In this document: positions 19,136 to 29,671 of the stretch, one piece after another
Numbering within the stretch: the first letter of the stretch is position 1
Layout of the letters: each line of letters begins with the position of its first letter
Assembly: GCA_011032825.1 (NCBI GenBank)
Contig: JAADJZ010000010.1
Span: 496,001 to 560,000 of the forward strand
Reading direction: 5' to 3'
DNA from: Massariosphaeria phaeospora
Lineage: Eukaryota > Ascomycota > Dothideomycetes > Pleosporales
Length of the DNA stretch: 64,000 bases
Made by a program: the position numbers and the translations under genes
Notes under the pieces: model-generated
The model's database searches: none
What the model was told of the DNA's origin: nothing
The model's input: the letters and a program-made list of their open reading frames with translations, nothing else

Positions 19136-21254
19136 CTATATAGGGGTGCTATTCAACGTGGTGTCGGGTTGACATGCTGATGCGTATGCCATGCCATAAA
19201 GGGATACAATTGAAAAGTACCGTTGTTCTAGTGACCCGTGCTCTTGGTGAGTTATAAAAAATCAACATTGATCAACGCAAACTTACGCACACGCTCCTCG
19301 ATCTCAAGAGCAATCGCCTCCTTTTCGTGCTCGGTGGCTTCAGGCACATCCTCGAATACAAATACCTCAAAGGGCGCATCAGCCATGGGATAGTTGAGAA
19401 GAATCAAGAACTTGTCGTTGAGCTTCAAGTCCTGGTATCGGAAGCAATCGAAGCCCTCCGACTCAGGTTGGATTAGACTGGCTTTGAATCGAGGAGAAGC
19501 ACTGCCATCTAGTTAGTAACCGTCTTCCTCGCTACAGCAACGCCCAAGTAGTCCAAAAATGGCCGAAAGAGATCCAGCACCTTATCCGCAGCTCAAGCAA
19601 GATTACTTTACCCCGCATGCTAGATACCACAGGTTACGTGCGAGCAGATGAAAAAAGGTTATAAAGGTTTTTAATGCAGAATGCAGAAGTTGAATGATCT
19701 GGTGAGATATCACGAGATCCAACGTACGCCGTGTAGAGGATTGCGCGTCAAGTGACTGTAAGACGTACCTGGTTCCTAGATGCGCCACAGCAACTGGGGT
19801 CGACGCATATTCTTCCGGGCGGCCACCGGCTCCGGGTTGCAGTGAATAAAATGTGTCCTTCCACCAACGTGTGTTTCTCTGCACCCACGCATGTGGCCCA
19901 TTCCAAAGCGAACCAGTCAATAGAACGATCTCGTCCAGATTCTCATCGAATTGGAGACAGGGGTAGAGCGAGTCTCTTCCCGCCCTGCAATACACATCGA
20001 GTGCAAACCGTCCCTGGCGGTCCACTGGAGTAAGTGAGGAAAGGTTAATGACTGAAGTGTCTGGTAATCGCCAACTGAAGTCGCTAATACGTTGACCACT
20101 GTAGGTGAAGCGACTCCAACTGATAGGCGAGTTTACGGTCCTATCCCTATTTCTACAGCCTGAGCAAACCTCAGTGCTGAAAAAAAGTATAGTTTGCGAC
20201 TCTGGACATAGAAGTATAGTGGGATAGCAATGATGATCACACCTATCAAGGTCAGCTGGTGTCCATACATGTGTACACCAGTGGAACCCGAGAATCCCCC
20301 AGCTCAGCTCGAATGATACCGATTGCTGTAATCTTAGCTGGACGACGAGATGCTACGTACGTTGTGTCCAAACGCTTGAAAGGCTGTTCATGAATACTGA
20401 CGGTGAAAGACTGTCCGCATTGAGTGTCAATATCCCATATATACACCAAGACAGATGAAGAGCCCTTGGTATAGCCTGCGCAGGCAACTGTGCGGCCCCG
20501 ACAATGGAGTTTATTAAACATGGCAGGGTTGGTAACCTTGAATCTCTTCCGCTCGCCGCCTTTTAGGTCCGATACATAGCAGGTATTTGAGGTTGTGCCA
20601 TAAGCAACCAACTCTGTGGACAGCGCCACGTCCAGAATATGCTCCCGTGCGTCTCCATAAGCTTCCCATGACTTCATAGTGGGCAGGTCGAGGACGGTTA
20701 GGACTCGTCGCAAGCGGTCGAGCCAGATGAACGTATCGTCAATCAAGATGTCGTCGGAAATTGTTTTCCAAACATATGATCCCGACTCACATTTACCCCG
20801 CCAAGTGAGGTTGCCAGTGCGGACTCGATGCATGCGGCGGGCTTGTTGTAGACAAAAGGCATCGTCGGCCCCTTTGAAATTGATGGTGCCATCATACCAG
20901 GCTCGCAAGGCGGGCTTGACAATATCAGTGCTTTGGAGAATTCCATGCCAGCGCTTGGACACCTGAATGGATCTGTTAGCTTTCGAGCATCGGAATTAGT
21001 CGTAGCTGGGAATGGAGTCTCACTTGCTGTAGCCGATAGGGCGTTGTGGTTTCCAGGTAGCTGAAGATATGGTGTACAAGCTCTTGTGGAAGCGTGCCCA
21101 CGATGTCAAATTTGAAGGCCCTGGCGCCGAGCTCGGCGTGCAGGTCGCGCCATTCATAGGGATCCAGTTCTCGGAGGAGTGCAGTGAGAGCCTCTCTCCT
21201 CGCGGCGGCTCCTCGCAGAGCTCTGAAGGCGTGTGCCACGTCCGTCGGCGGCAT
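19136..21254 (-). CDS. F-box protein, 5 exons
   Basis: Likely substrate adaptor of an SCF ubiquitin ligase. Exon 1 (21254-21024) ends in the F-box, FDIVGTLPQELVHHIFSYLE (about residues 47-66), which continues into exon 2 (20962-20277) as VSKRWHGIL. Exon 3 is 20176-19728, exon 4 19508-19287 and exon 5 19242-19136, giving 564 residues. The downstream region has scattered Trp/Asp segments (VYIWDID, TFIWLDRLRR) that may form a beta-propeller-like sensor, but no repeat is clear. The donor of intron 2 (GTACAC) is weak; introns 1, 3 and 4 have good sites. The last intron (44 nt, GTAAGT) is inferred; without it translation stops at 19252. The start at 21254 gives MPPTDVAHAF; a longer frame reaches 21455. 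Confidence 0.78.
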
Positions 21255-22762
21255 GATTACCCTCGGTAGGTGGATGGGGAAATTGCGCTGTGAGGAGTTG
21301 AAGAGGGCGAGGGTGGCCAACTGACTCGCAGGATACGGGTGGTCAACGAACTGCGGCCGTGCATGGTGGATGCTGGATGGCGTACCATGGTCGTACGCAA
21401 CCTGGGCGCTGGGCAGGCCGATGGCGGCGTTCACATGGAGACACCCGAGTTGCACCGCGTTGACGCTCCTCGTGGCCCTGGGCAGCGTAGCAGCAGCATC
21501 AACAGATGCATAGGTATTCTGTTCTCTTGCTTACGTCAGCAAACTCTTCCCCAGCGGCGTCGCGCACGATGAATGCACGGAGACGACGGTGAAAGTGCGT
21601 GCAGCTCTGGCCGCGTGTGTTGCTGCTCCACCGGGGCAGCCACAGCAGAGACAGTAGCGACACGTAGGGCGAGGGCACGGCTAAAGCAGGCGGTCGACCA
21701 ACGGCGGTTTCAGTCGCGGCGTGGACGAGCTGGCTGGGGAGTGGGCGAGATGCACATGGATGCAGGTGTGGCCGTGAACCCGTCCCCCGTGGTGAAGGAC
21801 GTTAGGACGTTATGACCAGGGTGGCCTTTCGGCAGAGCTCACCTGAAGCTCCCCCCCAGCTGTGGCACTCGCACTGCGCACTGCGCTGCTGGGGGGCAGC
21901 TGCCGGCGGTGGGCTAGGGCTAGGTGCTAGAAAAGCGTGCTAAGCTGCCCTTTGGAAGCTCGCGGCCGCCGCTGAGACCTCCCGCCGCTCTGTTGCTGTC
22001 TGATCTCGGTGATCTGCCCGCCGCTGCAGCTTGCGCCATTGTCGAGATCGCTCGGGCGCGACAATCGATTACCCCCAGCGCCGTCTTGCGTCTTGCGTCT
22101 TGCGTCTTGCCCGTGGCCTGTGCGAAGTCTGCGACACGCCCATCACCGCCCCGAGTCCACGTCCACCCGCACCTCGCAGCCAAGCGACGACGCAGCGCCG
22201 TCTGCGTGCTCTGCTCGGCCACCTCCACCTCCACCTCCCCAATTGCCCGCCGGCGCACACACGGCAGAGCCACACCTGCCCTCACCGGTCCGCCAGCTCT
22301 CAGCGCGGCCGCTGCCACCGTTGTCGACCCCATCCCGCACCCCAGTGACATCGCCGGGCCCCTCAAACGGCACCTCCCCCGTCCGACGCACACCACAGCA
22401 GAGCGGTCCTTGCTCCTGGCTCCTTCCCTCTGGAACACTCGCGCGCATCCCCCCTAGATTCCGACCGCAGTCCTGCCCGTCCCGTTCCGCCCGCCAGTCC
22501 GCCCTCCTCGAATGCACCCCCGAATCGCCGTTCCGCTCGCACCTTTGCGCTCTCTATTATGGTACAACGGGCTGCCGCTCTGGGACCCGTATATTTGACG
22601 TTGTAAAGCAATAGGACCAATATATCACATCCTTGCCAGTTGGCTTTGGGAAGGAGCTGATATAGATATATCTATCGGCAATCCGGCCGCGCGAACACTC
22701 CCCCTCGACGACCACCATCGCCCCAGCAGCTGTCGCTACGCCCGTCGGCCTCGATACCCACC
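21255..22762. promoter_or_regulatory. 1.5-kb GC-rich divergent promoter region
   Basis: Between the F-box gene (minus) and the HSF-type factor gene (plus). GC-rich sequence leaves many overlapping open frames on both strands (up to about 200 codons), none with recognisable domains; I treat them as chance. A perfect 7-bp tandem repeat (GTCTTGC, four copies) is at 22083-22110. Long upstream regions are common before developmental regulators. Confidence 0.5.
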
Positions 22763-24820
22763 ATGGCCTCCGCAGCTGAGATGCGCCGAAGTCCCTTCTC
22801 TGCGGACCCGCACCACCAGGGCCTCCACAGGTCAATTCCAATTCTCCCATCGTCGAGCGCCTCGTCCACCCTGACGCCCCCTCGAGACCCCATGGACATT
22901 GCGCAATCCGTTCTGCCTACAATGGGTCCCCCGGCCCTCAGCAGCCCGGTAGGCGAGCGCAGCGGATTAAACCCAACGATAAACGTGGATTCCGATCCCA
23001 GTACTACCAATGGAGCCTCTGCGCCCGCTGTCGGAGCGGCCGCGGCAGCACAGCAGCCCAAAGTCGTCCAGACCGCCTTCATCCACAAGCTGTACAAGTG
23101 GGTCTGCTCCAGTGCTGTGTAACGGGATGTGACAGCTAACGCGACCACAGCATGTTGGAAGACCAGAGCATACAGCACCTCATCTCATGGTCGAATACCA
23201 ACGAGAGTTTTGTCATGTCTCCTTCAAGCGAGTTTTCCAAGGTCCTGTCGTACGTAGATCGGGGAGCTATGGCCTCTTTTAATCTATCTAACCGGCGCCG
23301 TAGATCATACTTTAAACACACCAACATATCCTCATTCGTCCGCCAGCTGAACATGTACGGCTTCCACAAAGGTGAGTGCTGAACCCAGTAGTGGCGTCTC
23401 GCATGGGCCCGTTGTGCTAAGCTGCTGGCAGTGAGCGATGTCTTCCACACGGGATCTCCTGACTCGCCGCTTTGGGAATTCAAGCACGGCAACGGCAGTT
23501 TCAAGCGCGGCGACCTGGCGGGGCTAAGGGAGATCAAGCGTCGCGCCTCGAGGCATGCGCTGATCCATCGCGACTCGTTTTCCTCACCCAAAGTACCCTC
23601 CGGTCCGTCTGCCGGAGCACCAGTTGAGCCGATGGCTGACCCCGTCGAATCACGGCTCAGTGTTCTTGAACATAACCTCTACGACATGCACGCGCGAATG
23701 CAACGGTCCGAAGACAGCTGTGCCTATCTTAATCAAAAGAATATGATGCTAACGGAGGGCACGATGCGATGTCACCAGGTTCGTCCACCTTCCAGACCAG
23801 ATCTACAGCAGCTAATGTACGGCCAGTGGAATCACGAGCTCACAAATTACATTATTGCCCTAGTGCCAGACCCGGAAAATTCTATCCACAAGGATGGTAT
23901 GCATTCTGCCTATACTTTAATCGAACGACGTGCTTACCATATGACCAGTCGTTTTGATGCAGCGCGATATTGCTCGCCATACCGAGATGCTGCGTGTCCT
24001 CGAGGTCCCGGAGGAACCCCTCTCCGCCCGTCAACCCTACTACATGCAGCTCGACAATACCAACGCCCCGCCTCTGTCTCCGCGGCAAGTCCCTCAAGAC
24101 AACGTCACCGAGCAGCGAAGAGGCTCGCTCGCCGTCCTCAGTCGCCAAGGGTCATACCAAGGATCATATAGGCCTCCGGTCCCGGCCCACATTGCTATAT
24201 CACCTCGCCGATACGGTTCAATAGGCACGGGTAATTGCTCTCCAGCTTCAGCCAGAACCCCTGCGAACCACCAGCCACCCCCACCACCCCCGCCAACTAT
24301 CCAGCACCCGGGTGCAAATCTGGGGAACAGCCTGGGTAATAACCTGGGAAGTAGCACATCCCCGCCGTATAATATGTATAGGCGACATACCTCGGCAGAT
24401 ATCCGCACCCATGGCTGGCAACCACAACCTCCACCGCCGTCCCACTCTCCGTATGCATCCGGCCACAATTCTTCCCAATGGCCCTCCTCCCCCCAGCGGA
24501 CACCTATCGGAGCCGGGGACCAACAGCTCCGTGATGCTTTAGAATCGTACCAGCTTCCCCGCGGAACACACCAGCAGTCTTCTCGTCAGGGCACTCCGCC
24601 TCTGACTAGTGACACCACACCATCCACATTGAGCGCGGATAGCGGTTGGTCGCTGCCCGGCGCTCGATATCCTTTCAAAGGAATTGATACCCCCGGCCCA
24701 CCTACTCGCCGGTCTAGTATGGCCTCCAACGTGCATTCCCTGCTGAACCCCGCCGAGACGGCAGAGCGAGCGGACGAAGACGACCCGGACGAGGCGCGCA
24801 AGAGGAAGCGAATGCAGTAA
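22763..24820 (+). CDS. HSF-type transcription factor (Mga1-like), 6 exons
   Basis: DNA-binding regulator of 596 residues. Exons: 22763-23097, 23151-23249, 23304-23371, 23432-23778, 23827-23896 and 23949-24820. The heat-shock-factor domain spans about residues 106-205 and is cut by three introns: FIHKLYNMLEDQSIQHLISW, then ESFVMSPSSEFSKVLS, then SYFKHTNISSFVRQLNMYGF, then VSDVFHTGSPDSPLWEFKHG and FKRGDLAGLREIKRR. A coiled-coil segment (VESRLSVLEHNLYDMHARMQ) follows, with MRCHQWNHELTNY shared with fungal Mga1-type factors. The C-terminal half is Pro/Gln/Ser-rich and ends in KRKRMQ, a nuclear signal. Intron 4 (23779-23826) is 48 nt, stop-free and in frame, but the Mga1-like motif is only continuous when it is removed. 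Mga1/Sfl1-type factors act in filamentation; the target genes here are unknown. Confidence 0.92.
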
Positions 24821-25949
24821 TGACCCTTTCCCCACTTCAGACGCCATTGTTTTGTTCATGTACTTTGTACGTACGTGAAGGCCACGCCCCGATACCAACA
24901 GCGCTGTTTCTGTTTACGACACCCACTCAACGCTTCGCTACATTTTCGTCACCATTTCTTCTATCTCCGTTGATGTTCTTTCCACTTATTCTACTAGTAC
25001 CCCGGTTTTTTCATCTCATCATCTCCTTTCGTTTCGCTTTTCAAAAAGGATTTTCTTTATTTCTGCTCACATGGGCTCGGCGCGGGCATATATGCAATAT
25101 GTATGTATATGCTCGGCCAGCCGGCACACGCATCGTCGCTAGTCGGGAGGTATCTTTTTATACCTTCCACTGTAGCTTCCCCGCTTCGATTGGGGCTCGC
25201 CCTTGGCATTTATGGTTGGATCTGTCGGTACTTGGTTGCTTTCGTTTTGTGGATGTTTCCTGCGGTTGGCCTTAATGATCTCGTCTGGTCTGATCTGATC
25301 TGCTGATGCGTCGTCGTGTGTTTGTGTTGGACGGCTCGCTTTGGCGGCTGTGGGGAATTGTTTTGAGGTGGTGCATACTGGCCTGCCTGCCAGCTCGTGG
25401 AGCTGGGAACCGTTTTGAGGTGGTGCATATTGGCCTGCCTGCAGGCTCGCGGAGCTGGGAATGGATGGATGGGTGATGGCAAGGTCGTGTGGATGAGTGC
25501 GCCCGGGATACGATGGTCGCATATCCGTTTAGCGTGCTCTGCTCTGCTCTGCTCTGCTTTCGCTCGCTTGGCTCCGAATCGATAATGTTTCATCGTACTG
25601 TCTCGTAGCGCGTCGATCGCATCGTGTCACATCGCATCGTCTGCATAGTCAATCGTCTACGTACGCAAACTAGATGTGGGAACTACTTATACTTTACAAC
25701 ACACACGCACACAGTCGCATGCACGCACCCATGTATGCACGTAATCGCTAGCGACAAAAGCCTAGTCTGGCACCTACGGTGGTATGTATTTTGTAAGCAG
25801 TGTACTCTGCTGTACAGCACGACCATGTAAAGGTCGCCGCGCCTGTTAAGTTGCACGCTTTCTTGGAGCTCTCACTTCTTCGATTTGAAACAACGCTCGC
25901 ACATTGCGCACCCAAGCCAGAGGGGGGTTTAGATAGTGGTAAGTATACT
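24821..25949. other. 3' flank of the HSF gene and simple repeats
   Basis: T-rich 3' flanking sequence to about 25100, then a tandem 52-bp repeat, a CTCTG run (25538-25557) and TCGCATCG-type repeats (25600-25640). No gene is seen. Confidence 0.5.
25353..25456. repeat. Tandem repeat, two copies of 52 bp
   Basis: Copies start at 25353 and 25405. Both read GGGAA, then GTTTTGAGGTGGTGCATA, then TGGCCTGCCTGC and GGAGCTGGGAA, with four or five differences. Noncoding. Confidence 0.85.
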
Positions 25950-25957
25950 GTCGTCAA

Positions 25958-26163
25958 CCCCGTGCATGAATTCGTGTCCGATTTAAGATAGCTTTAGGCA
26001 ATGCTCTTGACAGTACAAGAAATTCTAGCAATAGCTAGGTAGGCTACTTTTAACTTTACAAAGCCTTATTGTATCTAGCATACTAGGTAATGTACTATAA
26101 AAACTTATAAAAGTGTAAGAGTTAAGGGTGCGCGTATTAGCGGACACGAATTAATGCACGGGG
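25958..26163. mobile_element. Small terminal-inverted-repeat element (MITE candidate)
   Basis: The 23-bp ends are inverted copies with one mismatch: CCCCGTGCATGAATTCGTGT at 25958 onward and, on the other strand, CCCCGTGCATTAATTCGTGT ending at 26163. Weaker symmetry extends about 8 bp outward. The 160-bp interior is AT-rich, has no ORF and is full of TA dinucleotides, unlike flanking DNA; this could reflect repeat-induced point mutation or the element's own makeup. No clear target-site duplication was found, so the superfamily is open (pogo/Tc1-like is only a guess). Confidence 0.7.
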
Positions 26164-26496
26164 GTGTCGTCCGGAGTTCAATGATAATTGCGCTTCTTTG
26201 CTAGAACGCTGTGCACCTCTTGGACGGGCCAATAAGAACGTATGATTTGAGCACGACCTTATCTTCCCCTCCTAACCCGCCTTCGACTACGAAATCACAA
26301 CATGACTTGAGATTGAACGCAGCATCAATCTCCCAGAAGAGGCAGCTCGACATCTTCATCAAGCGGGAACCACGTCGCTGGAAACACCGCTGCCACACGT
26401 GAGCCATGCAGGTATGTGGTATATCTAGCCCTCGTCTTCTCGAGGCCTTTGGGCGTTTCTGGGTGAGCACATCTTCTGCACGGTATTGTTATCGTC

Positions 26497-27807
26497 ATGC
26501 GGTACTCATTATTGGCAGATAGCCTCTTGTTAGCAGCGTTATTACCAGTCAAAGCATGGCCAACTATTAACAGATACCCAAACAGCTCGAACCCAGCAGC
26601 CCCGCTGTCCTTCAGCGCGGCCGGCACGTTCCAGATCAGCATCTTCGAAGACCTGCACTTCGGCGAGAATGCCTGGGACTCGTGGGGCCCGCAGCAAGAC
26701 ATTAATTCGGTCTCGGTGCTCAACAGGATCCTCGACAGCGAGTCTCCAGGGCTCGTCGTTCTCAATGGCGACTTGATCACTGGCGACAACGCCTTCATCG
26801 AGAACGCAACCGTGTACATTGAGCAGATTGTGGGCCCGCTGTTGCAGAGAAACTTGCCCTGGGCTTCGGCGTACGGGAACCATGACCACCAGTTCAACCT
26901 CTCCGCCGACGACCTCTTAGCGCACGAACAACGCTGGCCCAATTCTCGCACCCAGAAGATGGTGGATACTCCAAATGCCGGCACATCGAACTACTATCTC
27001 CCCGTTTACGGCAACAACTGCACCGACTCCGACGCATGCACGCCAGAGCTACTTCTCTGGTTCTTCGACAGTCGCGGCGGCGCGCGATTCCAAGAGCGCA
27101 CCGCAGACGGCCAGCAAATCGGCCTCGAGAACTGGGTCGACACCAGCGTCGTGGACTGGTTCCAGCGCACGCACGCCGCCCTCGCTCACCGCCACCAGAA
27201 AGTCCTGCCGTCACTCGCCTTCGTGCACATCCCGACCTTCGCCTCGCTCGCCTTCCAGCACACGGGCGTGCACGCCCACCACGAGCCGGGCATAAACGAC
27301 GACGTGCCGCTCAGCCCGCAGGCCCAAGGCTGGTGTCCCGACGGCACGACCAACGACGGCTCCTGCGACTACGGCGGCCAGGACGTGCCGTTTATGCGCG
27401 CCATCGCGTCGCTGCCGGGCCTCATTGCTGTCTTCTCGGGGCACGACCACGGCGACACGTGGTGCTATAAGTGGGACGCGCAGCTGCCGAATATGAGCGT
27501 TGCGGGCAACGGCGTGAATCTGTGCTTCGGGCAGCACTCTGGGTATGGCGGGTACGGTAACTGGGAGCGCGGCGCGCGCCAGGTGCACATCGGCAAGGCG
27601 CAGCTTGACGCGTTGGAGGCAGATACGTGGATTCGGTTGGAGGGCGGGAAGGTCGTGGGGAAGGTGGCGCTGAATGCTACGTATGGCCGCGATTGGTATC
27701 CCGAGACGGAGAATACGAAGACGAGTTGTCCGAGTTGTAATTATACTGCCGTCAATGTTAGCCCGAGACTGGACACTGCTAAGACAATCGGACAGGGGGA
27801 GTTATGA
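26497..27807 (+). CDS. Secreted calcineurin-like metallophosphoesterase
   Basis: Single-exon gene for a 436-residue predicted secreted phosphatase of the purple-acid/Dcr2-like group. A signal peptide (MRYSLLADSLLLAALLPVKA) is followed by the metallophosphoesterase motifs in order: FEDLHFG (Asp52, His54), LNGDLITGDN (Asp92), YGNHDH (Asn128, His129), a later AFVHIPTF and FSGHDHGD near residue 315. Nine or so N-glycosylation sequons and several Cys pairs fit an extracytoplasmic protein. Typical family members act on phosphate esters with a two-metal centre; the substrate here is unknown. The ATG at 26497 is chosen because it gives the signal peptide. Confidence 0.92.
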   Translation: MRYSLLADSLLLAALLPVKAWPTINRYPNSSNPAAPLSFSAAGTFQISIFEDLHFGENAWDSWGPQQDINSVSVLNRILDSESPGLVVLNGDLITGDNAFIENATVYIEQIVGPLLQRNLPWASAYGNHDHQFNLSADDLLAHEQRWPNSRTQKMVDTPNAGTSNYYLPVYGNNCTDSDACTPELLLWFFDSRGGARFQERTADGQQIGLENWVDTSVVDWFQRTHAALAHRHQKVLPSLAFVHIPTFASLAFQHTGVHAHHEPGINDDVPLSPQAQGWCPDGTTNDGSCDYGGQDVPFMRAIASLPGLIAVFSGHDHGDTWCYKWDAQLPNMSVAGNGVNLCFGQHSGYGGYGNWERGARQVHIGKAQLDALEADTWIRLEGGKVVGKVALNATYGRDWYPETENTKTSCPSCNYTAVNVSPRLDTAKTIGQGEL

Positions 27808-28799
27808 TTGACATGCCCTTCTTCTTCGTCTTATCTTTTTTCGTCACATCATACATATCTTATCACACACCTAGAGACAGAGAGATTGGCGGCAACCTAG
27901 ATATCTCATTATATGGTGCCGCGTACCTTCCCGACTATCCGCAGCCAGCTATATCACGCTATTTCAATCTCGCATCCAAGCGGTCTCGGCATCAGTCCAA
28001 TCCAGGCCCACGCTCTCACCACACGCCGTAAACCCACAGGGTCCTCGCGCAAGGCAAAAGCAGGGCCCGTCATGGGCAACGCCATCGCGGAAAAAACGAG
28101 CGTCCGGATAATTCGGATATGTTCCTTGCCTCGCATCGAATCCTCCTGGCATACTTCTACAATTTCTCCCACGGTGAGTAATTACGCGCGCACTTACAAT
28201 ACCCCCCGAAGACAAAGGAAACGCAGTTTCGATGACATGTCTGCCGTGTACTCTCTCGGCGCGCTCGTGCGGCAGGTCGCTGGGACCCGGGAGCAAGATG
28301 GCGGGAGAGGGGGTGGTGGTGGGGTGACTACAGGTAGTGGTGATGCTGTGGTGCAGGCAGGGGGTGTGAGGCGTGGAACGCGGGGGGTGAGCAAAGGGGA
28401 AACGCCACAGGAGGGGAACCAGCAAAGGCCGTGATTGCAGTCAAAACGCCGAGGGAAAGGGACGGAGGGGAGTCGATCCTGTCTGTCCAGTCCGGTTTTT
28501 TTAAGGGTTTTCTGTTGTTGAAGGGAGAGTTGACTTGACTTGACTTGACGAGAGAGCGAGCTTGGTGTCGCTTGGTGGCAATTTGGATACTGAGATGTTG
28601 ATGAGATAATGAGAACTCCTGGGTGTTGTTGACTTCGCGTGTTGGGTGACGAGTTCAGTGTTGGACAGGTGCAACCTTTAGATGGTTTTCGGGGTGCGAG
28701 CGTTGCTGAAGCCGTGTCAGTGATACCAGGCTTGTTGTCTTCTAGCAAGAACACCCATCACGCTCTATAAATTCACAGAGGACAAGGAACGCAGATCAC
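27808..28799. other. Intergenic region between convergent genes
   Basis: No gene seen. Minus frames at 27964-28425 and 28194-28754 are Pro/Ser-rich with no domain. A TTGAC pentanucleotide run is at 28530-28549. A possible small 3' exon of the BTB gene cannot be excluded here. Confidence 0.45.
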
Positions 28800-29671
28800 T
28801 CACGTCACCTCCACGATATCATCGACATGGTTGCACATCGCAACGAACAAGTCAAAGAACAGTTTCCCCCCCATCTCCATTTCCATCTGCATGGTTCCAC
28901 TACGCTTGAACGTCTTCCGGCTGCGGATAATCAGCGCCAGGTAATGAGCGCGTAGCCGTGAGTCGCTATCCGGCGTGTTCTCGTAGGCATATCGCGCACT
29001 GCGCAGGATTGTGCCGACCTCGATCCCGCTCTGCAGGCCCTGCTTGCGCAGGGAGAGCCGCTTGAGCTCTTCGAGGCCGTAACGGTCGGCGGCGCAGTAC
29101 ACGGCTGTGTCACGGAGAATGATGTCGCCGACGCCGGAGTGGTAGACGGTTGGCTCCACGGCGGCTACGCGGCCGCCTTTGTTGGGGTCGGGCGAGGACA
29201 CTGCGCCCTCGAGCATCCAGTTCTGCCGTCGCTTGTCGTGGACCAAGCGCGGGTAGTAGTCACCTTTGTAGAGATACTCGAGGATGCAGGAGAAGATTTC
29301 GGGCTCCTCCGTCGGCAGATCGATGCGTCGCGAAGTGGACTCGAAGAACTGGTCCCGTAGCGCCGAGGCGAAGTACGGGGAGTGGGACAGGACGTCTTCG
29401 TGCGCGGCGAACAGTCGCTGGTCAGCGCCAACGACGATGGTCACAATGGCGGAGGTGAGCGTGGGCGAATCACTACGAGCACATGGTCAGGAGCGCGGCC
29501 GTCGTCAACAGTGACGGGACCATACCTCTCCAGCATCGGACTGTCCTTCCGCGCATCCATCTTCTCGAGCATGTGCCTCTGCTTGGACGTGTCGCGAAAC
29601 GATCTCTTCGGCTGCTTGCTAATCTTGCCGGAGCGCTCCTTGGAGCTCGCAAACGAGCGCTTTCCGAACAT
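28800..29671 (-). CDS. BTB/POZ domain protein, 2 exons
   Basis: Protein of 272 residues, exons 29671-29526 and 29472-28800 around a 53-nt intron. The first 48 residues are basic and Ser/Lys-rich. Exon 2 opens with the BTB fold: SPTLTSAIVTIVVGADQRLF (about residues 51-70), AAHEDVLSHSPYFASALRDQ, ESTSRRIDLPTEEPEIFSCI and LEYLYKGDYYP. A helical region with YCAADRYGLEELKRLSLRK follows, as in fungal BTB-only proteins. Family members dimerise and may serve as CUL3 adaptors; no second domain is visible. The stop TGA at 28800 lies inside a perfect donor GTGAGT, so a further 3' exon is possible. The start at ATG 29671 has a good context (CCAACATG). Confidence 0.85.

Noticed and set aside
21920..22620. 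Overlapping ORFs of up to 201 codons on both strands
   Set aside because: GC-rich promoter DNA with few stops; Pro/Arg-rich translations in all frames and no features.
25949..26171. TGTCGTC on both sides of the AT-rich MITE as a 7-bp target duplication
   Set aside because: The copies are not directly adjacent to equivalent ends and form part of imperfect outward symmetry of the inverted repeats.
28194..28754. 186-codon minus ORF considered as a further exon of the BTB gene
   Set aside because: No acceptor gave an in-frame join beyond one or two codons, and the translation is Pro/Ser-rich without domain.
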